Assembly (NCBI GenBank): GCA_037442365.1
Contig: JBBIQK010000034.1
Location: 1-32,584 of the forward strand
Reading direction: 5' to 3'
Origin: GBS-DC sp037442365
GTDB taxonomy: Bacteria; Armatimonadota; Fimbriimonadia; Fimbriimonadales; GBS-DC
Length of the DNA stretch: 32,584 nucleotides
Shown: piece after piece, positions 7,850-14,444 of the stretch
Numbering within the stretch: position 1 is the stretch's first letter
Layout: each line of letters starts with the position of its first letter
Notes under the pieces: generated by a model
Seen by the model: only the letters and a program-made list of their open reading frames with translations
What the model was told of the DNA's origin: nothing
Database searches by the model: none
Position numbers and translations under genes: made by a program

Positions 7850-9342
7850 TGTTCCGCAAAGTGCTGATTGCGAATCGGGGCGAGATTGCGCGGCGCGTGA
7901 TTCAGGCGTGTCGCGAGCTGGGCGTCAAAAGCGTCGCGGTCTATTCGGAGGCGGATTCGGGCGCGCCGTTCGTGCGCGAGGCGGACGAGGCGTATCTGCT
8001 GGGCGGCGCGCCCGCTTCTGAAAGCTACCTCAACATCCCGCGCCTTCTGGAGATTGCCCAGCGGTCAGGCGCGGAAGCCATTCACCCCGGCTATGGCTTC
8101 CTCTCCGAGAATCCCGACTTTGCGGCGGCGTGCGCGCAGGCGGGGATTGTGTTCATCGGACCGCGCCCCGAAGTGATACGGCTGCTGGGCGACAAGGGCG
8201 AGGCGAAACGCGCGGCGGAGCGCGCGGGCGTGCCCATCGTGCCCGGCTACAACCCCGCGCACGCGGCGTCGGCGGAAGAACTGCAGCGCGCCGCCCAGCA
8301 GATTGGCTTCCCCGTGCTGCTCAAAGCGGTCGCGGGCGGCGGCGGCAAGGGCATGCGCGTCGTGGAAACGCCCGACGCCTTTCTGGAAGCCGCCGAGAGC
8401 GCGTCGCGCGAAGCTCAGAACGCCTTCGGCGACCCAAGATTGATGCTCGAGCGCTACCTCGCGCGTCCGCGCCATATCGAAGTGCAAATCCTCGCCGACC
8501 AGCACGGGCGCGTGCTTCACCTGCACGAGCGCGAATGCTCCATTCAGCGACGCCATCAGAAGATTATCGAGGAAAGCCCCGCGCCCAACCTTCCGCCCGA
8601 GACGCGCGCCGCCCTCTGCGACGCCGCCGTGCGCCTCGCCGAAGCCGTCGGCTACACCAACGCGGGCACGGTGGAGTTCCTCTACGACTCGCAGACCGAG
8701 CAGTTCTACTTCCTTGAGGTGAACACGCGCCTGCAGGTGGAACACCCCGTCACGGAGATGGTCACGGACATCGACCTGGTTCACTGGCAGCTGCGCATCG
8801 CGGCGGGCGAGCCGCTCACACTGGAGACGCCCCCCCAGCGCGGGCACGCGATTGAGGCGCGCCTGTACGCCGAAGACCCCGACAACGACTTCGCGCCTGC
8901 GCTCGGTACGCTGCTCGCCTACGCCCAGCCGCACCTGCCCGGCGTGCGCTTCGATTCGGGCGTCGAGACGGGCACAGCCATCACGCCCCACTACGACCCG
9001 ATGATTGCGAAGGTGATTGCCCACGCGCCCGACCGCCTCGCCGCCATCCACAGGCTCATCAACGCGCTGGAGCAGACCGTCGCGCTCGGCGTGCGCACCA
9101 ATCAGGCGTTCCTCATAGACCTGTTGCACCATCCCGCCTTTCAGGCGGGCGAGCTGCACACGGGATTTCTCGCGGAGCATGCGGTGTCGCGCGTCGAGAG
9201 CCTCCCGCCCGAACCTGTACTGACCGCGCTCGCGCTGCTGGAGCCGCTCACACGCACACGCCCCACGCACGCGGCGGGACGCGACGCCGCCCAACGCCCG
9301 CCCTCCCCCTGGGAGCAGCTGGGGCGATGGCGCATTCACTGA
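7849..9342 (+). CDS. accC: Biotin carboxylase subunit of acetyl-CoA (or acyl-CoA) carboxylase
   Basis: ATP-grasp enzyme that carboxylates the biotin of a carrier protein, the first half-reaction of acetyl-CoA or propionyl-CoA carboxylase. The protein has 497 residues. It opens MFRKVLIANRGEIARRVI, then EAIHPGYGFLSENPDF, the glycine-rich ATP loop KAVAGGGGKGMRVV, HERECSIQRRHQKIIEE and the active-site FLEVNTRLQVEHPVTEMVT. Stand-alone AccC is about 450 residues; this one continues with FQAGELHTGFLAEH and a Pro-rich tail ending PSPWEQLGRWRIH. That tail resembles the linker of fused alpha subunits just before their BT/BCCP domains, which are absent. The start is set by the conserved N-terminus; a longer frame opening at 7591 overlaps the prepilin and is not coding. 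The 3' end overlaps the convergent DUF2752 gene by 7 nt. No biotin carrier or carboxyltransferase gene lies nearby. Confidence 0.93.
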   Translation: MFRKVLIANRGEIARRVIQACRELGVKSVAVYSEADSGAPFVREADEAYLLGGAPASESYLNIPRLLEIAQRSGAEAIHPGYGFLSENPDFAAACAQAGIVFIGPRPEVIRLLGDKGEAKRAAERAGVPIVPGYNPAHAASAEELQRAAQQIGFPVLLKAVAGGGGKGMRVVETPDAFLEAAESASREAQNAFGDPRLMLERYLARPRHIEVQILADQHGRVLHLHERECSIQRRHQKIIEESPAPNLPPETRAALCDAAVRLAEAVGYTNAGTVEFLYDSQTEQFYFLEVNTRLQVEHPVTEMVTDIDLVHWQLRIAAGEPLTLETPPQRGHAIEARLYAEDPDNDFAPALGTLLAYAQPHLPGVRFDSGVETGTAITPHYDPMIAKVIAHAPDRLAAIHRLINALEQTVALGVRTNQAFLIDLLHHPAFQAGELHTGFLAEHAVSRVESLPPEPVLTALALLEPLTRTRPTHAAGRDAAQRPPSPWEQLGRWRIH

Positions 9343-9800
9343 TGGAGCCAGAAACGCACCGCCCCGTGCAGCAGCCAGAGCGTTAATAGCCCCAGCAGCA
9401 GGAAGGTGAAGCGCGTGTTTTCCATGCGCAGCGTGCGCCCCCAGCTCAGCGCCATCAGACTGTTGAGCGCGACCGCGATAGCAATCGCGACAATCAGAAA
9501 CCCCACAGGGTTCGCCCGCCATGCCAGCGCGAACTGTCCGTGCAGAATCGCGCTCACGCTGGTCGTCAAACCGCACGAGGGACACGGGCGCTCGGTCAGG
9601 AAGTAGATGGTGCATGGGGGCAGCCCCAACTGCTGGTGCGTGCCGTGCCCGGCGGGGTCAGGCGTCAGGTACAGTCCCACGCCCACCATCACCAGCACCC
9701 CCAGCAGCAACAGCGCATGGCTCCCACGCGCCCAGCCCGAAACGGGGGCTATCTCGATCCAGCCCGTGCGTTCATGCGCCGCGCCGCTCACTCCTCCCAT
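9336..9800 (-). CDS. DUF2752 domain membrane protein
   Basis: Small integral membrane protein of about 154 residues, function unknown. It has hydrophobic segments at HALLLLGVLVMVGVGLYL, around FLIVAIAIAVALNSLMAL and FTFLLLGLLTLWLL. The DUF2752 signature CPSCGLTTSVSAILHGQFALAWRANP (described here by its CxxC, central His and NP) lies between them. The CxxC could bind metal or be redox-active. It is the last gene of the minus-strand trio. ATG at 9800 overlaps the upstream stop by 13 nt; the alternative GTG at 9791 would also overlap. The Gly-Gly-Val stretch after the ATG is read from the GGGAGGAG that ends the barrel gene. Its frame stays open upstream to 9878, but that part lies within the barrel gene. 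It overlaps accC convergently. Confidence 0.8.
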   Translation of the reverse strand: MGGVSGAAHERTGWIEIAPVSGWARGSHALLLLGVLVMVGVGLYLTPDPAGHGTHQQLGLPPCTIYFLTERPCPSCGLTTSVSAILHGQFALAWRANPVGFLIVAIAIAVALNSLMALSWGRTLRMENTRFTFLLLGLLTLWLLHGAVRFWLHQ

Positions 9801-10399
9801 AGCCGTATCATGATACTCCAGCTGGTGCGGTCGCGTATCACGGTGCCGCGCAGTTCGATCTGGTTGCTGGGACGCCACGCCAGCGCGGCGTTGATGCGCT
9901 CGCCCGTATGCTCCGCCCGTAGAAAGAGCTGGTTCGTGAGGGGCACATCGAAGCCGATGAAAAAGCCCGGCGTCCCCTCCCAGCCGAAGCCGAGATGAAC
10001 GCGCAGGTCGTGGTCCAACGGGGTCTCGCCCAGCGCGGCAATCCCATACGAAATCGCCAGGTAGTAGCCCCTGCCCTGCGGCGAGCGGTCAAAAACATCG
10101 GAGACGCCCACCGAGATGCCCGGCGCGTAGCCCGGAATCTCCGGGTAAAGGCTATACTGCACGCCGTACAGCTCCAGTCGGTTCTCGAAGCCCGTGCGTG
10201 CGCCCTGCAGCTCCAGCAGCCCGCCCACGCGCAGGTTCAGCAGCGCACGCTCGCGCTCGGGCGCGCCCGCCAAAACGCCCGCCTCGATCGTGAGGCGCTC
10301 CGGATAGATGAGCCGTCCTGTGGGGATTTCAATCAGGCGGTCGGCGCGCGCTGCGCACAGCGTCGCCCCCATCAGCGCCAGCCACACGAGACGCCTCAT
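9788..10399 (-). CDS. Predicted small outer-membrane beta-barrel protein, unknown function
   Basis: Protein of 203 residues with a clear Sec signal peptide (MRRLVWLALMGATLCAARA) and a mature chain of alternating polar/hydrophobic stretches. Examples are YYLAISYGIAAL, LRVHLGFGWE, FFIGFDVPLT, INAALAWRPS, IELRGTVIRD and WSIMIRLWEE. These look like 10-12 antiparallel strands ending at the C-terminus, so it is probably a small outer-membrane barrel. I recognise no named family; it slightly recalls YjbH-like barrels. Its ATG overlaps the stop of the cytochrome gene as ATGA, and its stop overlaps the DUF2752 start, so the three are translated together. The pairing with a multiheme cytochrome suggests a shared envelope role, but the barrel is much smaller than known porin-cytochrome conduits. 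Confidence 0.7.
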   Translation of the reverse strand: MRRLVWLALMGATLCAARADRLIEIPTGRLIYPERLTIEAGVLAGAPERERALLNLRVGGLLELQGARTGFENRLELYGVQYSLYPEIPGYAPGISVGVSDVFDRSPQGRGYYLAISYGIAALGETPLDHDLRVHLGFGWEGTPGFFIGFDVPLTNQLFLRAEHTGERINAALAWRPSNQIELRGTVIRDRTSWSIMIRLWEE

Positions 10400-11370
10400 A
10401 GCGCGACCTTCGCCTCGTACAGCACGCGCGCTTTATCGTCTGGCCAGTCGCGATTGCGCTTGTGCAGCACGCGCACAACCGCCTCCGTTGCGCCGTCCGG
10501 GATGGGGGCGCGTATCACCCGCCGCTCGCCCGGCTTGAGGCGCGTATCGTTGCCGTCGATGGCGACATTATCCGCCAGCAGCGTCTGGTGCTTGCCGACC
10601 GCCTGTTCGCCCTTCATAAACTGCGCCTCGACAATCACCACCACATATTCGGGTCCTGTCGGTACCGTATGCCCCACCTCGACGCTCTCCATCTTGATTT
10701 GCAGGTAGTCGTCGCGTCGCTCGTGCGCCATTCGGACGCCTTTCTGGAACATCGCGGGAGTGGCGCCCTCGAACTTATGCACGCGCGCCTTACGAGCGGG
10801 CAAGCCGTCGCCCGTGGCAATCGGTCGCTCCACGACGGGCATGTGGCAGTTGACGCAGCCGTTCGGGTCTTTGCCCCACTCGCTCTGCTTGTACCAGTCC
10901 ACCGTGCCGAAAATCTCGTGGCAGGTGGCGCACATGTCCACCGTGCCGAATTTCTCGTTTTTGACGGTGGCGTGCGCGTTGGTCTTCGTGCCCAGCGTGC
11001 CGTGATAGGCGTTGTTGGCGTCCTGGTGGCAGCTGATGCAGTCAATTCCGTGCGGGCGCTCGTCCTCGCGCAGGGCGGGATGCTCGCCGAAGCCCTTAAC
11101 CAGAATTGGTTCTGGCGCGTGGCACGGCAGGCACATCTTCAACGTGCGGTTGCGCGAGGTCTGCGCGAACGATTCGCTCTCCCACGCGGCGGCGTGGCGC
11201 GATTCCGCCCAGTCCTTTGCCTCGTTGGGGTGGCAGGTCTGGCAATCGCCGCGCACTTTGGGCAGGTCGTCGGTGTGCGGTTGGGGCGCATGCGACGCGG
11301 CGCGCCCCGCCCCCAGCAGCATCAGCGTCAGCGCGACTCCCGACAGGCTCCAGCTCATCAGCGTCTGCAT
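10396..11370 (-). CDS. Pentaheme c-type cytochrome (cytochrome c554-like)
   Basis: Exported multiheme electron carrier of 324 residues. The signal peptide is about residues 1-28 (MQTLMSWSLSGVALTLMLLGAGRAASHA). Five CxxCH heme-binding motifs are visible: CQTCH (43-47), CLPCH (80-84), CISCH (111-115), CATCH (147-151) and CVNCH (172-176). Extra histidines such as H59, H97 and H123 could be distal ligands. The last ~120 residues have no heme motif and look like a beta-sandwich (VGHTVPTGPEYVVVIVEAQF and following). The start at 11370 is chosen because it places the signal peptide at the N-terminus; an upstream in-frame ATG at 11418 would add 16 charged residues. Redox partner and substrate are unknown. 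It is followed by the beta-barrel gene with an ATGA overlap. Confidence 0.88.
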   Translation of the reverse strand: MQTLMSWSLSGVALTLMLLGAGRAASHAPQPHTDDLPKVRGDCQTCHPNEAKDWAESRHAAAWESESFAQTSRNRTLKMCLPCHAPEPILVKGFGEHPALREDERPHGIDCISCHQDANNAYHGTLGTKTNAHATVKNEKFGTVDMCATCHEIFGTVDWYKQSEWGKDPNGCVNCHMPVVERPIATGDGLPARKARVHKFEGATPAMFQKGVRMAHERRDDYLQIKMESVEVGHTVPTGPEYVVVIVEAQFMKGEQAVGKHQTLLADNVAIDGNDTRLKPGERRVIRAPIPDGATEAVVRVLHKRNRDWPDDKARVLYEAKVAL

Positions 11371-11410
11371 AACATGGGGTAGATTCGCACGCCTGTAGGG
11401 GGATTCCTGC

Positions 11411-11968
11411 CTACTCAAACACCTCTCGCAACGGTATCTGCAACCCTTCCAGCACGGGCGCGCCGTCGAGGGTGTCGGCTTCCGAAAGCACCTGCACCTG
11501 CCCGTCCGCGCGCCAGACCTCCGCCACGCGCCGCTGCGGGTCGACCACCCACACCACCTGTACCCCGCCCGCCAGCCACTCCTGCGCTTTTTCGCGCACT
11601 GCGCTCTCCGTGTCGCTGGGCGAGACGACCTCCACCACTAAATCAGGCGCAATCGGGCAAAAACCGCTGGGCAGTTCGGTTTCGGGCAGGCGCTCTTTGC
11701 GAATGAAGGCGACATCGGGGGCAAGCACGCTCTCGCCCGCAGGCGTGCGCACCACAAACCCCGTCTCTGCGGCGAACAGCTCGCCCGTGTCTGCGCCTGT
11801 GAGTCGCGCGCCCATCTGCACTGTGAGACGCGCTGTAATTCGTCCATGTCTGAAGCCTGCCGGCATATACTCGCGCACCTCCCCGCGCCACAGCTCTGCG
11901 CGCTTGCCCAGATAGCGCCGTTCAAACTCCGCCGCGCTCAATCGCTCCTGAACCGCACGGGACATCAT
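11411..11968 (-). CDS. Uma2 family (DUF820) PD-(D/E)XK endonuclease-like protein
   Basis: Protein of about 185 residues with the Uma2 layout. An N-terminal SAAEFERRYLGKRAELWRGEV region precedes the nuclease core: VLAPDVAFI, LVVEVVSPSDTESAVREKAQEWLAGGVQVVWVVDPQRR. The Asp of PDV, the Glu of VEVVSP and the Lys of REK fit a PD-(D/E)XK active site. The family is abundant in Cyanobacteria, Chloroflexota and Armatimonadota and its cellular role is not established. Two adjacent ATGs (11968 and 11965) are possible starts. It ends 40 nt before the cytochrome gene and may be co-transcribed with it, but nothing in the sequences links their functions. Confidence 0.88.
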   Translation of the reverse strand: MMSRAVQERLSAAEFERRYLGKRAELWRGEVREYMPAGFRHGRITARLTVQMGARLTGADTGELFAAETGFVVRTPAGESVLAPDVAFIRKERLPETELPSGFCPIAPDLVVEVVSPSDTESAVREKAQEWLAGGVQVVWVVDPQRRVAEVWRADGQVQVLSEADTLDGAPVLEGLQIPLREVFE

Positions 11969-11984
11969 GCATTCACCAGCAGGG

Positions 11985-11990
11985 AGTATA
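11985..11990 (-). promoter_or_regulatory. -10 element upstream of the Uma2 gene
   Basis: On the minus strand GGGGTATACT is found 16 nt before the ATG at 11968, with a weak GGTGA in the short leader. No clear -35. The same GGTATACT core precedes accC and the UPF0175 gene. Confidence 0.4.
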
Positions 11991-12002
11991 CCCCCACAGC
12001 CC

Positions 12003-12104
12003 TTATCGCTGACGCGAACGGCGACGGGTCAGCCAGTCCCAGAGCGCCAGCAGAATGTCCCACACAAACCACTCCAGTAGCGCCAGCAGGCATCCCAGTT
12101 TCAT
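12003..12104 (-). CDS. 33-residue Trp-rich hydrophobic mini-protein
   Basis: Very short gene whose product is almost entirely one hydrophobic helix, LLALLEWFVWDILLALWDWL, closed by a basic tail TRRRSRQR. That suggests a single-pass membrane or membrane-surface peptide with a cytoplasmic C-terminus. Its ATG overlaps the stop of the preceding 57-residue gene as ATGA, a typical sign of translational coupling. It shares a D-x-LLALW core with that neighbour (DILLALW against DALLALW). No Shine-Dalgarno precedes it. The frame extends upstream to 12272 as a GTG-start 89-residue reading, but that part lies over the neighbour's better-supported frame. Function unknown. Confidence 0.5.
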   Translation of the reverse strand: MKLGCLLALLEWFVWDILLALWDWLTRRRSRQR

Positions 12105-12274
12105 CGCGTTCTCCAGCGTCTGGGGAGGCGTCGGCGCGCCCGCCGCTTCACGGCGCGGGAGTCTTCGGAGTCGTCCTCGTCCCATCGCCCCTCGCGCATC
12201 GCACGATCGACTCGCCAAAGAGCCAACAGCGCATCGAAGAGATGTCCAAAAGCGTCCAGAATCCACACCCACAT
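12101..12274 (-). CDS. 57-residue mini-protein with amphipathic N-terminus and basic C-terminus
   Basis: Small gene starting ATG at 12274, preceded by AGGGGGA at a suitable distance. Residues 1-21 (MWVWILDAFGHLFDALLALWR) are a Trp-rich hydrophobic or amphipathic helix. A short acidic stretch, DEDDSEDS, and a strongly basic tail rich in Arg (RRARRRLPRRWRTR) follow. The stop overlaps the ATG of the 33-residue gene. The acidic-then-basic layout behind a membrane-type helix suggests a peptide lying at the inner face of the membrane. The shared DxLLALW core implies the two mini-proteins arose by duplication or form a pair. I recognise no family; toxin, regulator or structural peptide are all open. 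Confidence 0.5.
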   Translation of the reverse strand: MWVWILDAFGHLFDALLALWRVDRAMREGRWDEDDSEDSRAVKRRARRRLPRRWRTR

Positions 12275-12318
12275 CGGCGTTTCGTCCCCCTGATAGAATT
12301 AAATACTCCAGATAATCG

Positions 12319-13155
12319 CTAATCGTTTGCCGTCCATTCGAAGTAGCTGCGCGGCGTCTCCCACAGGCGCACGCGGTGCAGACGCGCGTTGCCCTGCAGG
12401 TGGGGGCTTAGCCGCTCCACAAGAAACGCCACAAGGTTCTCGGAGGTGGGCGGAATCTGGTCAAACGGCGGCGTCTCCTCGTTCAGGTACTTGTGGTCTA
12501 AATGGCGGAGCGCCTCGGCGTGCGTCAGCGCATCCAGCTCAGTGAGGTTCATCACCATGCCCGTGATGGGGTCGGGGACGCCACGAACCGTGATTTCCAG
12601 TCGGTAATCGTGCCCGTGTCCATAGGGGTTGGCGCACTTGCCGTAGAGGGCGCGGTTCTCTTCGTCGCTGAGCTGGGGGTTATACAGCCTGTGCGCGGCG
12701 GAGAAGGTGTAGACGCGCGTCATCGAGACGATGGGACGCGCCACACTCGTCGTGTCGGTCGCCTGCTCGCCTGCGTAGGTGGACGCGAGCGTGTCCGACT
12801 CGTGGACGCTGACCGACTCCACAGGCGCGTGCAGCCCCTCGCGCAAGTCGCGCCAGAGGTAGACGGCAAGATTCTCAGTGGTGGGCAGCTGCTCGCGAAA
12901 AGCAGGATGCTCCAGATTGATGCAGCGGTGGTCGAACTGCGCATCGATTCGCTGGCGCGTGGCGTGGGCAAGCGGCTCAAGGGACGCGGACGCATCGCCC
13001 GACTCAAGCGTGTAGACCACCTCCACCTGATAGTTGTGCCCGTGATGGCGCGTTGCCTGACCAAATAAACGCGCGTTCTCCTCGTCGCTGAGGTGCGATA
13101 AGCGGTAAAAATGCGACGCTTCAAAAGCGAACCGATAAGCCACCCGCTGGCGCAT
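12319..13155 (-). CDS. Tandem-domain 6-pyruvoyl-tetrahydropterin synthase / QueD-like protein
   Basis: Protein of 278 residues with two PTPS/QueD domains in one chain. This family makes 6-pyruvoyl-tetrahydropterin, or 6-carboxy-tetrahydropterin for queuosine and other deazapurines. Domain 2 (about 145-278) has a full set: zinc ligands H155, H180 and H182 (GHGH), catalytic C174 in GKCANP, D220-H221 in LDHK, and E266 in LWET. Its C-x5-H spacing is the eukaryotic PTPS style. Domain 1 (about 1-122) keeps the likely zinc ligands H15, H38 and H40, D75-H76 and E119, but has Ala34 where the cysteine is expected, so it probably cannot catalyse. Normal family members are single domains of about 120-150 residues. 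The start has no Shine-Dalgarno and lies 8 nt from a -10 hexamer. No other queuosine or folate genes are adjacent, so the exact product is undecided. Confidence 0.88.
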   Translation of the reverse strand: MRQRVAYRFAFEASHFYRLSHLSDEENARLFGQATRHHGHNYQVEVVYTLESGDASASLEPLAHATRQRIDAQFDHRCINLEHPAFREQLPTTENLAVYLWRDLREGLHAPVESVSVHESDTLASTYAGEQATDTTSVARPIVSMTRVYTFSAAHRLYNPQLSDEENRALYGKCANPYGHGHDYRLEITVRGVPDPITGMVMNLTELDALTHAEALRHLDHKYLNEETPPFDQIPPTSENLVAFLVERLSPHLQGNARLHRVRLWETPRSYFEWTAND

Positions 13156-13169
13156 CGGCTATGAGTGTA
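13155..13169 (-). promoter_or_regulatory. Leaderless-type promoter of the PTPS-like gene
   Basis: On the minus strand GGGTACACT places TACACT (13169-13164) 8 nt before the ATG at 13155, with no Shine-Dalgarno between. The same arrangement, with the identical GGGTACACT, precedes wecB. The divergent HDOD gene starts at 13226, so this 70-bp gap holds both control regions. Confidence 0.55.
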
Positions 13170-13225
13170 CCCGATGTGTGAAAACCGCCCTGCGGTATGG
13201 AAAGACCCCTGTGCGGAGGAATGCC

Positions 13226-14092
13226 ATGCCAACAACGCTTACTCGGAGTTTTCAATCGGCGGAAGAACTGATTGCGCGGATGCAGGATTTGCCCAGCCTG
13301 CCTGCGGTCGTGATGCAGGTGTACCAGATGGTGGACGACCCGAATGTGCATGCGCAGCAGGTGGCGCAGGAAATCAGCAAGGATCAGGGCTTCACCACAC
13401 GGGTACTGCGCATCGCCAACTCCGCCTACTATGGCATGAGTCGCCAGGTCGCGACGATTGAGGAGGCGGTAGTGGTGCTGGGAATGAACACGGTCAAAAA
13501 CCTCGCGCTGATTGCGGCGACCTATCCCCTCTTTCAGCGCGCGCTGATAGGCTACACGCCGCATGTGAGTGGGATGTGGACGCACTCGCTGGCGGTAGGG
13601 CTGATTACGCAGATGGGCGCACGCCAGTTCGATGCGCGGGTGCGCAACGAAGCGTTTACGGTTGGGCTGCTGCACGATGTGGGCAAACTGGTCATCAGCG
13701 CCGCGCTCACCAACTGGATGGGCGAGCTGCACGACCTGGTGCATCGTCAGGGCAAACCCGTGCATGAGGCAGAGCGTGAACTGTTCGGCTTCACGCACGA
13801 GGAGGTCGGCGCGCTGCTGGTCGAACGCTGGAAACTGCCGACGCACATCGCACAGATGATTCGCTACCATCACCAGTCGCTGGAGGTTGTCGACCCTGCC
13901 TGCGCCCTGATCGAGTACGCCGACCACTGCGCGAACCAGCTGGGCTACCAGATGAACCCCGAAGCGGCGCAGGAGCCATTCGATACGCGCGTGCTGAACC
14001 GCCTCAACATGACGCTGGAGGAGTCGGAGCTATTTCTGCAGCGTGCGAACGAGCTGCTCAGCGCGTCGCAGAGCATGTTTCAACTGAAGTAA
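13226..14092 (+). CDS. HDOD domain protein
   Basis: Protein of 288 residues of the HDOD family, HD-related domains that often sit in signalling proteins controlling motility, cell cycle or second-messenger pathways. The HDOD core runs from LPSLPAVVMQVYQMV (about 22) through ISKDQGFTTRVLRIANSAYYG and EEAVVVLGMNTVKNLAL. It continues to VGLLHDVGKLVI and EHEVG-type FTHEEVGALLVERWKLP and YHHQ. It keeps the HD pair of LLHDVG, but HDOD proteins are generally not proven phosphohydrolases. There is no receiver, GGDEF or EAL domain, so it is a stand-alone module. ATG 13226 has GGAGGA (13215-13220) five nt upstream and is preferred over an in-frame ATG/GTG further up near 13178. It is divergent from the PTPS gene and its 3' end overlaps the convergent UPF0175 gene by 35 nt. 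Confidence 0.92.
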   Translation: MPTTLTRSFQSAEELIARMQDLPSLPAVVMQVYQMVDDPNVHAQQVAQEISKDQGFTTRVLRIANSAYYGMSRQVATIEEAVVVLGMNTVKNLALIAATYPLFQRALIGYTPHVSGMWTHSLAVGLITQMGARQFDARVRNEAFTVGLLHDVGKLVISAALTNWMGELHDLVHRQGKPVHEAERELFGFTHEEVGALLVERWKLPTHIAQMIRYHHQSLEVVDPACALIEYADHCANQLGYQMNPEAAQEPFDTRVLNRLNMTLEESELFLQRANELLSASQSMFQLK

Positions 14093-14375
14093 GGCGGGCA
14101 GTTCTTCTGCGTGGGGGGACAGGCGGCGTCTCGGCAACGGGACGCCGCTCTTCTATCCACCTCAGAGCTTCATCTTCCAGTTCGTCAGGGGGATAACGAT
14201 ACAGGTCTACACCATAGCGCACCAGAAGCTCGGCGAATGCCTGCACCGAGTACCCTGCAAGCTCCGCCGCTTTGCCTAAGGAGAGTCGCTGGGTCTCGTA
14301 GAGCTTAACTACCAGCAGCAGGCGCGCCTCTTTCACGGAAACTGTACTTGGTAGTTCCAACTCCATCTTGGCCAC
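14058..14375 (-). CDS. UPF0175 family small HTH protein
   Basis: Protein of about 105 residues. Residues 1-75 match the UPF0175 pattern: ELELPSTVSVKEARLLLVVKLYE, RLSLGKAAELAGYSVQAFAELL (a helix-turn-helix-like unit) and RYGVDLYRYPPDELEDEALRW. A Pro/Arg-rich tail follows. Members often sit beside PIN-type toxins and are suspected antitoxins or DNA-binding regulators; no toxin gene is next to this one. The start is GTG at 14375, supported by GGAGGGA five nt upstream; an ATG nine nt inside is the alternative. A GGTATACT -10 lies just before it. The tail overlaps the end of the HDOD gene, so its last 12 residues are encoded opposite that gene. Confidence 0.75.
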   Translation of the reverse strand: MAKMELELPSTVSVKEARLLLVVKLYETQRLSLGKAAELAGYSVQAFAELLVRYGVDLYRYPPDELEDEALRWIEERRPVAETPPVPPRRRTARLTSVETCSATR

Positions 14376-14392
14376 TGGAATCCCTCCAGTCA

Positions 14393-14398
14393 AGTATA
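14393..14398 (-). promoter_or_regulatory. -10 element of the UPF0175 gene
   Basis: Minus-strand GGGTATACT lies 17 nt before the GTG start, leaving a leader of about 10 nt that contains the GGAGGGA ribosome-binding site. The wecB promoter fires the other way from the same 70-bp gap. Confidence 0.5.
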
Positions 14399-14428
14399 CC
14401 CTGTGCGGAGCCAATTGCCCGAAGCGGG

Positions 14429-14444
14429 TACACTCTGAACCGCA
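14429..14444 (+). promoter_or_regulatory. Leaderless-type promoter of wecB
   Basis: GGGTACACT: TACACT (14429-14434) ends 9 nt before the ATG at 14444 with no Shine-Dalgarno between. No good -35 at normal spacing. Confidence 0.5.

Noticed and set aside
8065..9615. Minus-strand 516-codon frame opposite accC
   Set aside because: Antisense to a highly conserved ATP-grasp gene, and overlaps DUF2752 in another frame.
12003..12272. Single 89-residue GTG-start minus-strand gene
   Set aside because: Two shorter frames explain the region better: a 57-residue ORF with a ribosome-binding site overlapping a 33-residue ORF by ATGA. The first part of the 89-residue reading has no coherent pattern.
14058..14375. 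Toxin-antitoxin pair involving the UPF0175 gene
   Set aside because: No PIN-domain or other toxin gene is adjacent; the neighbours are HDOD and wecB.
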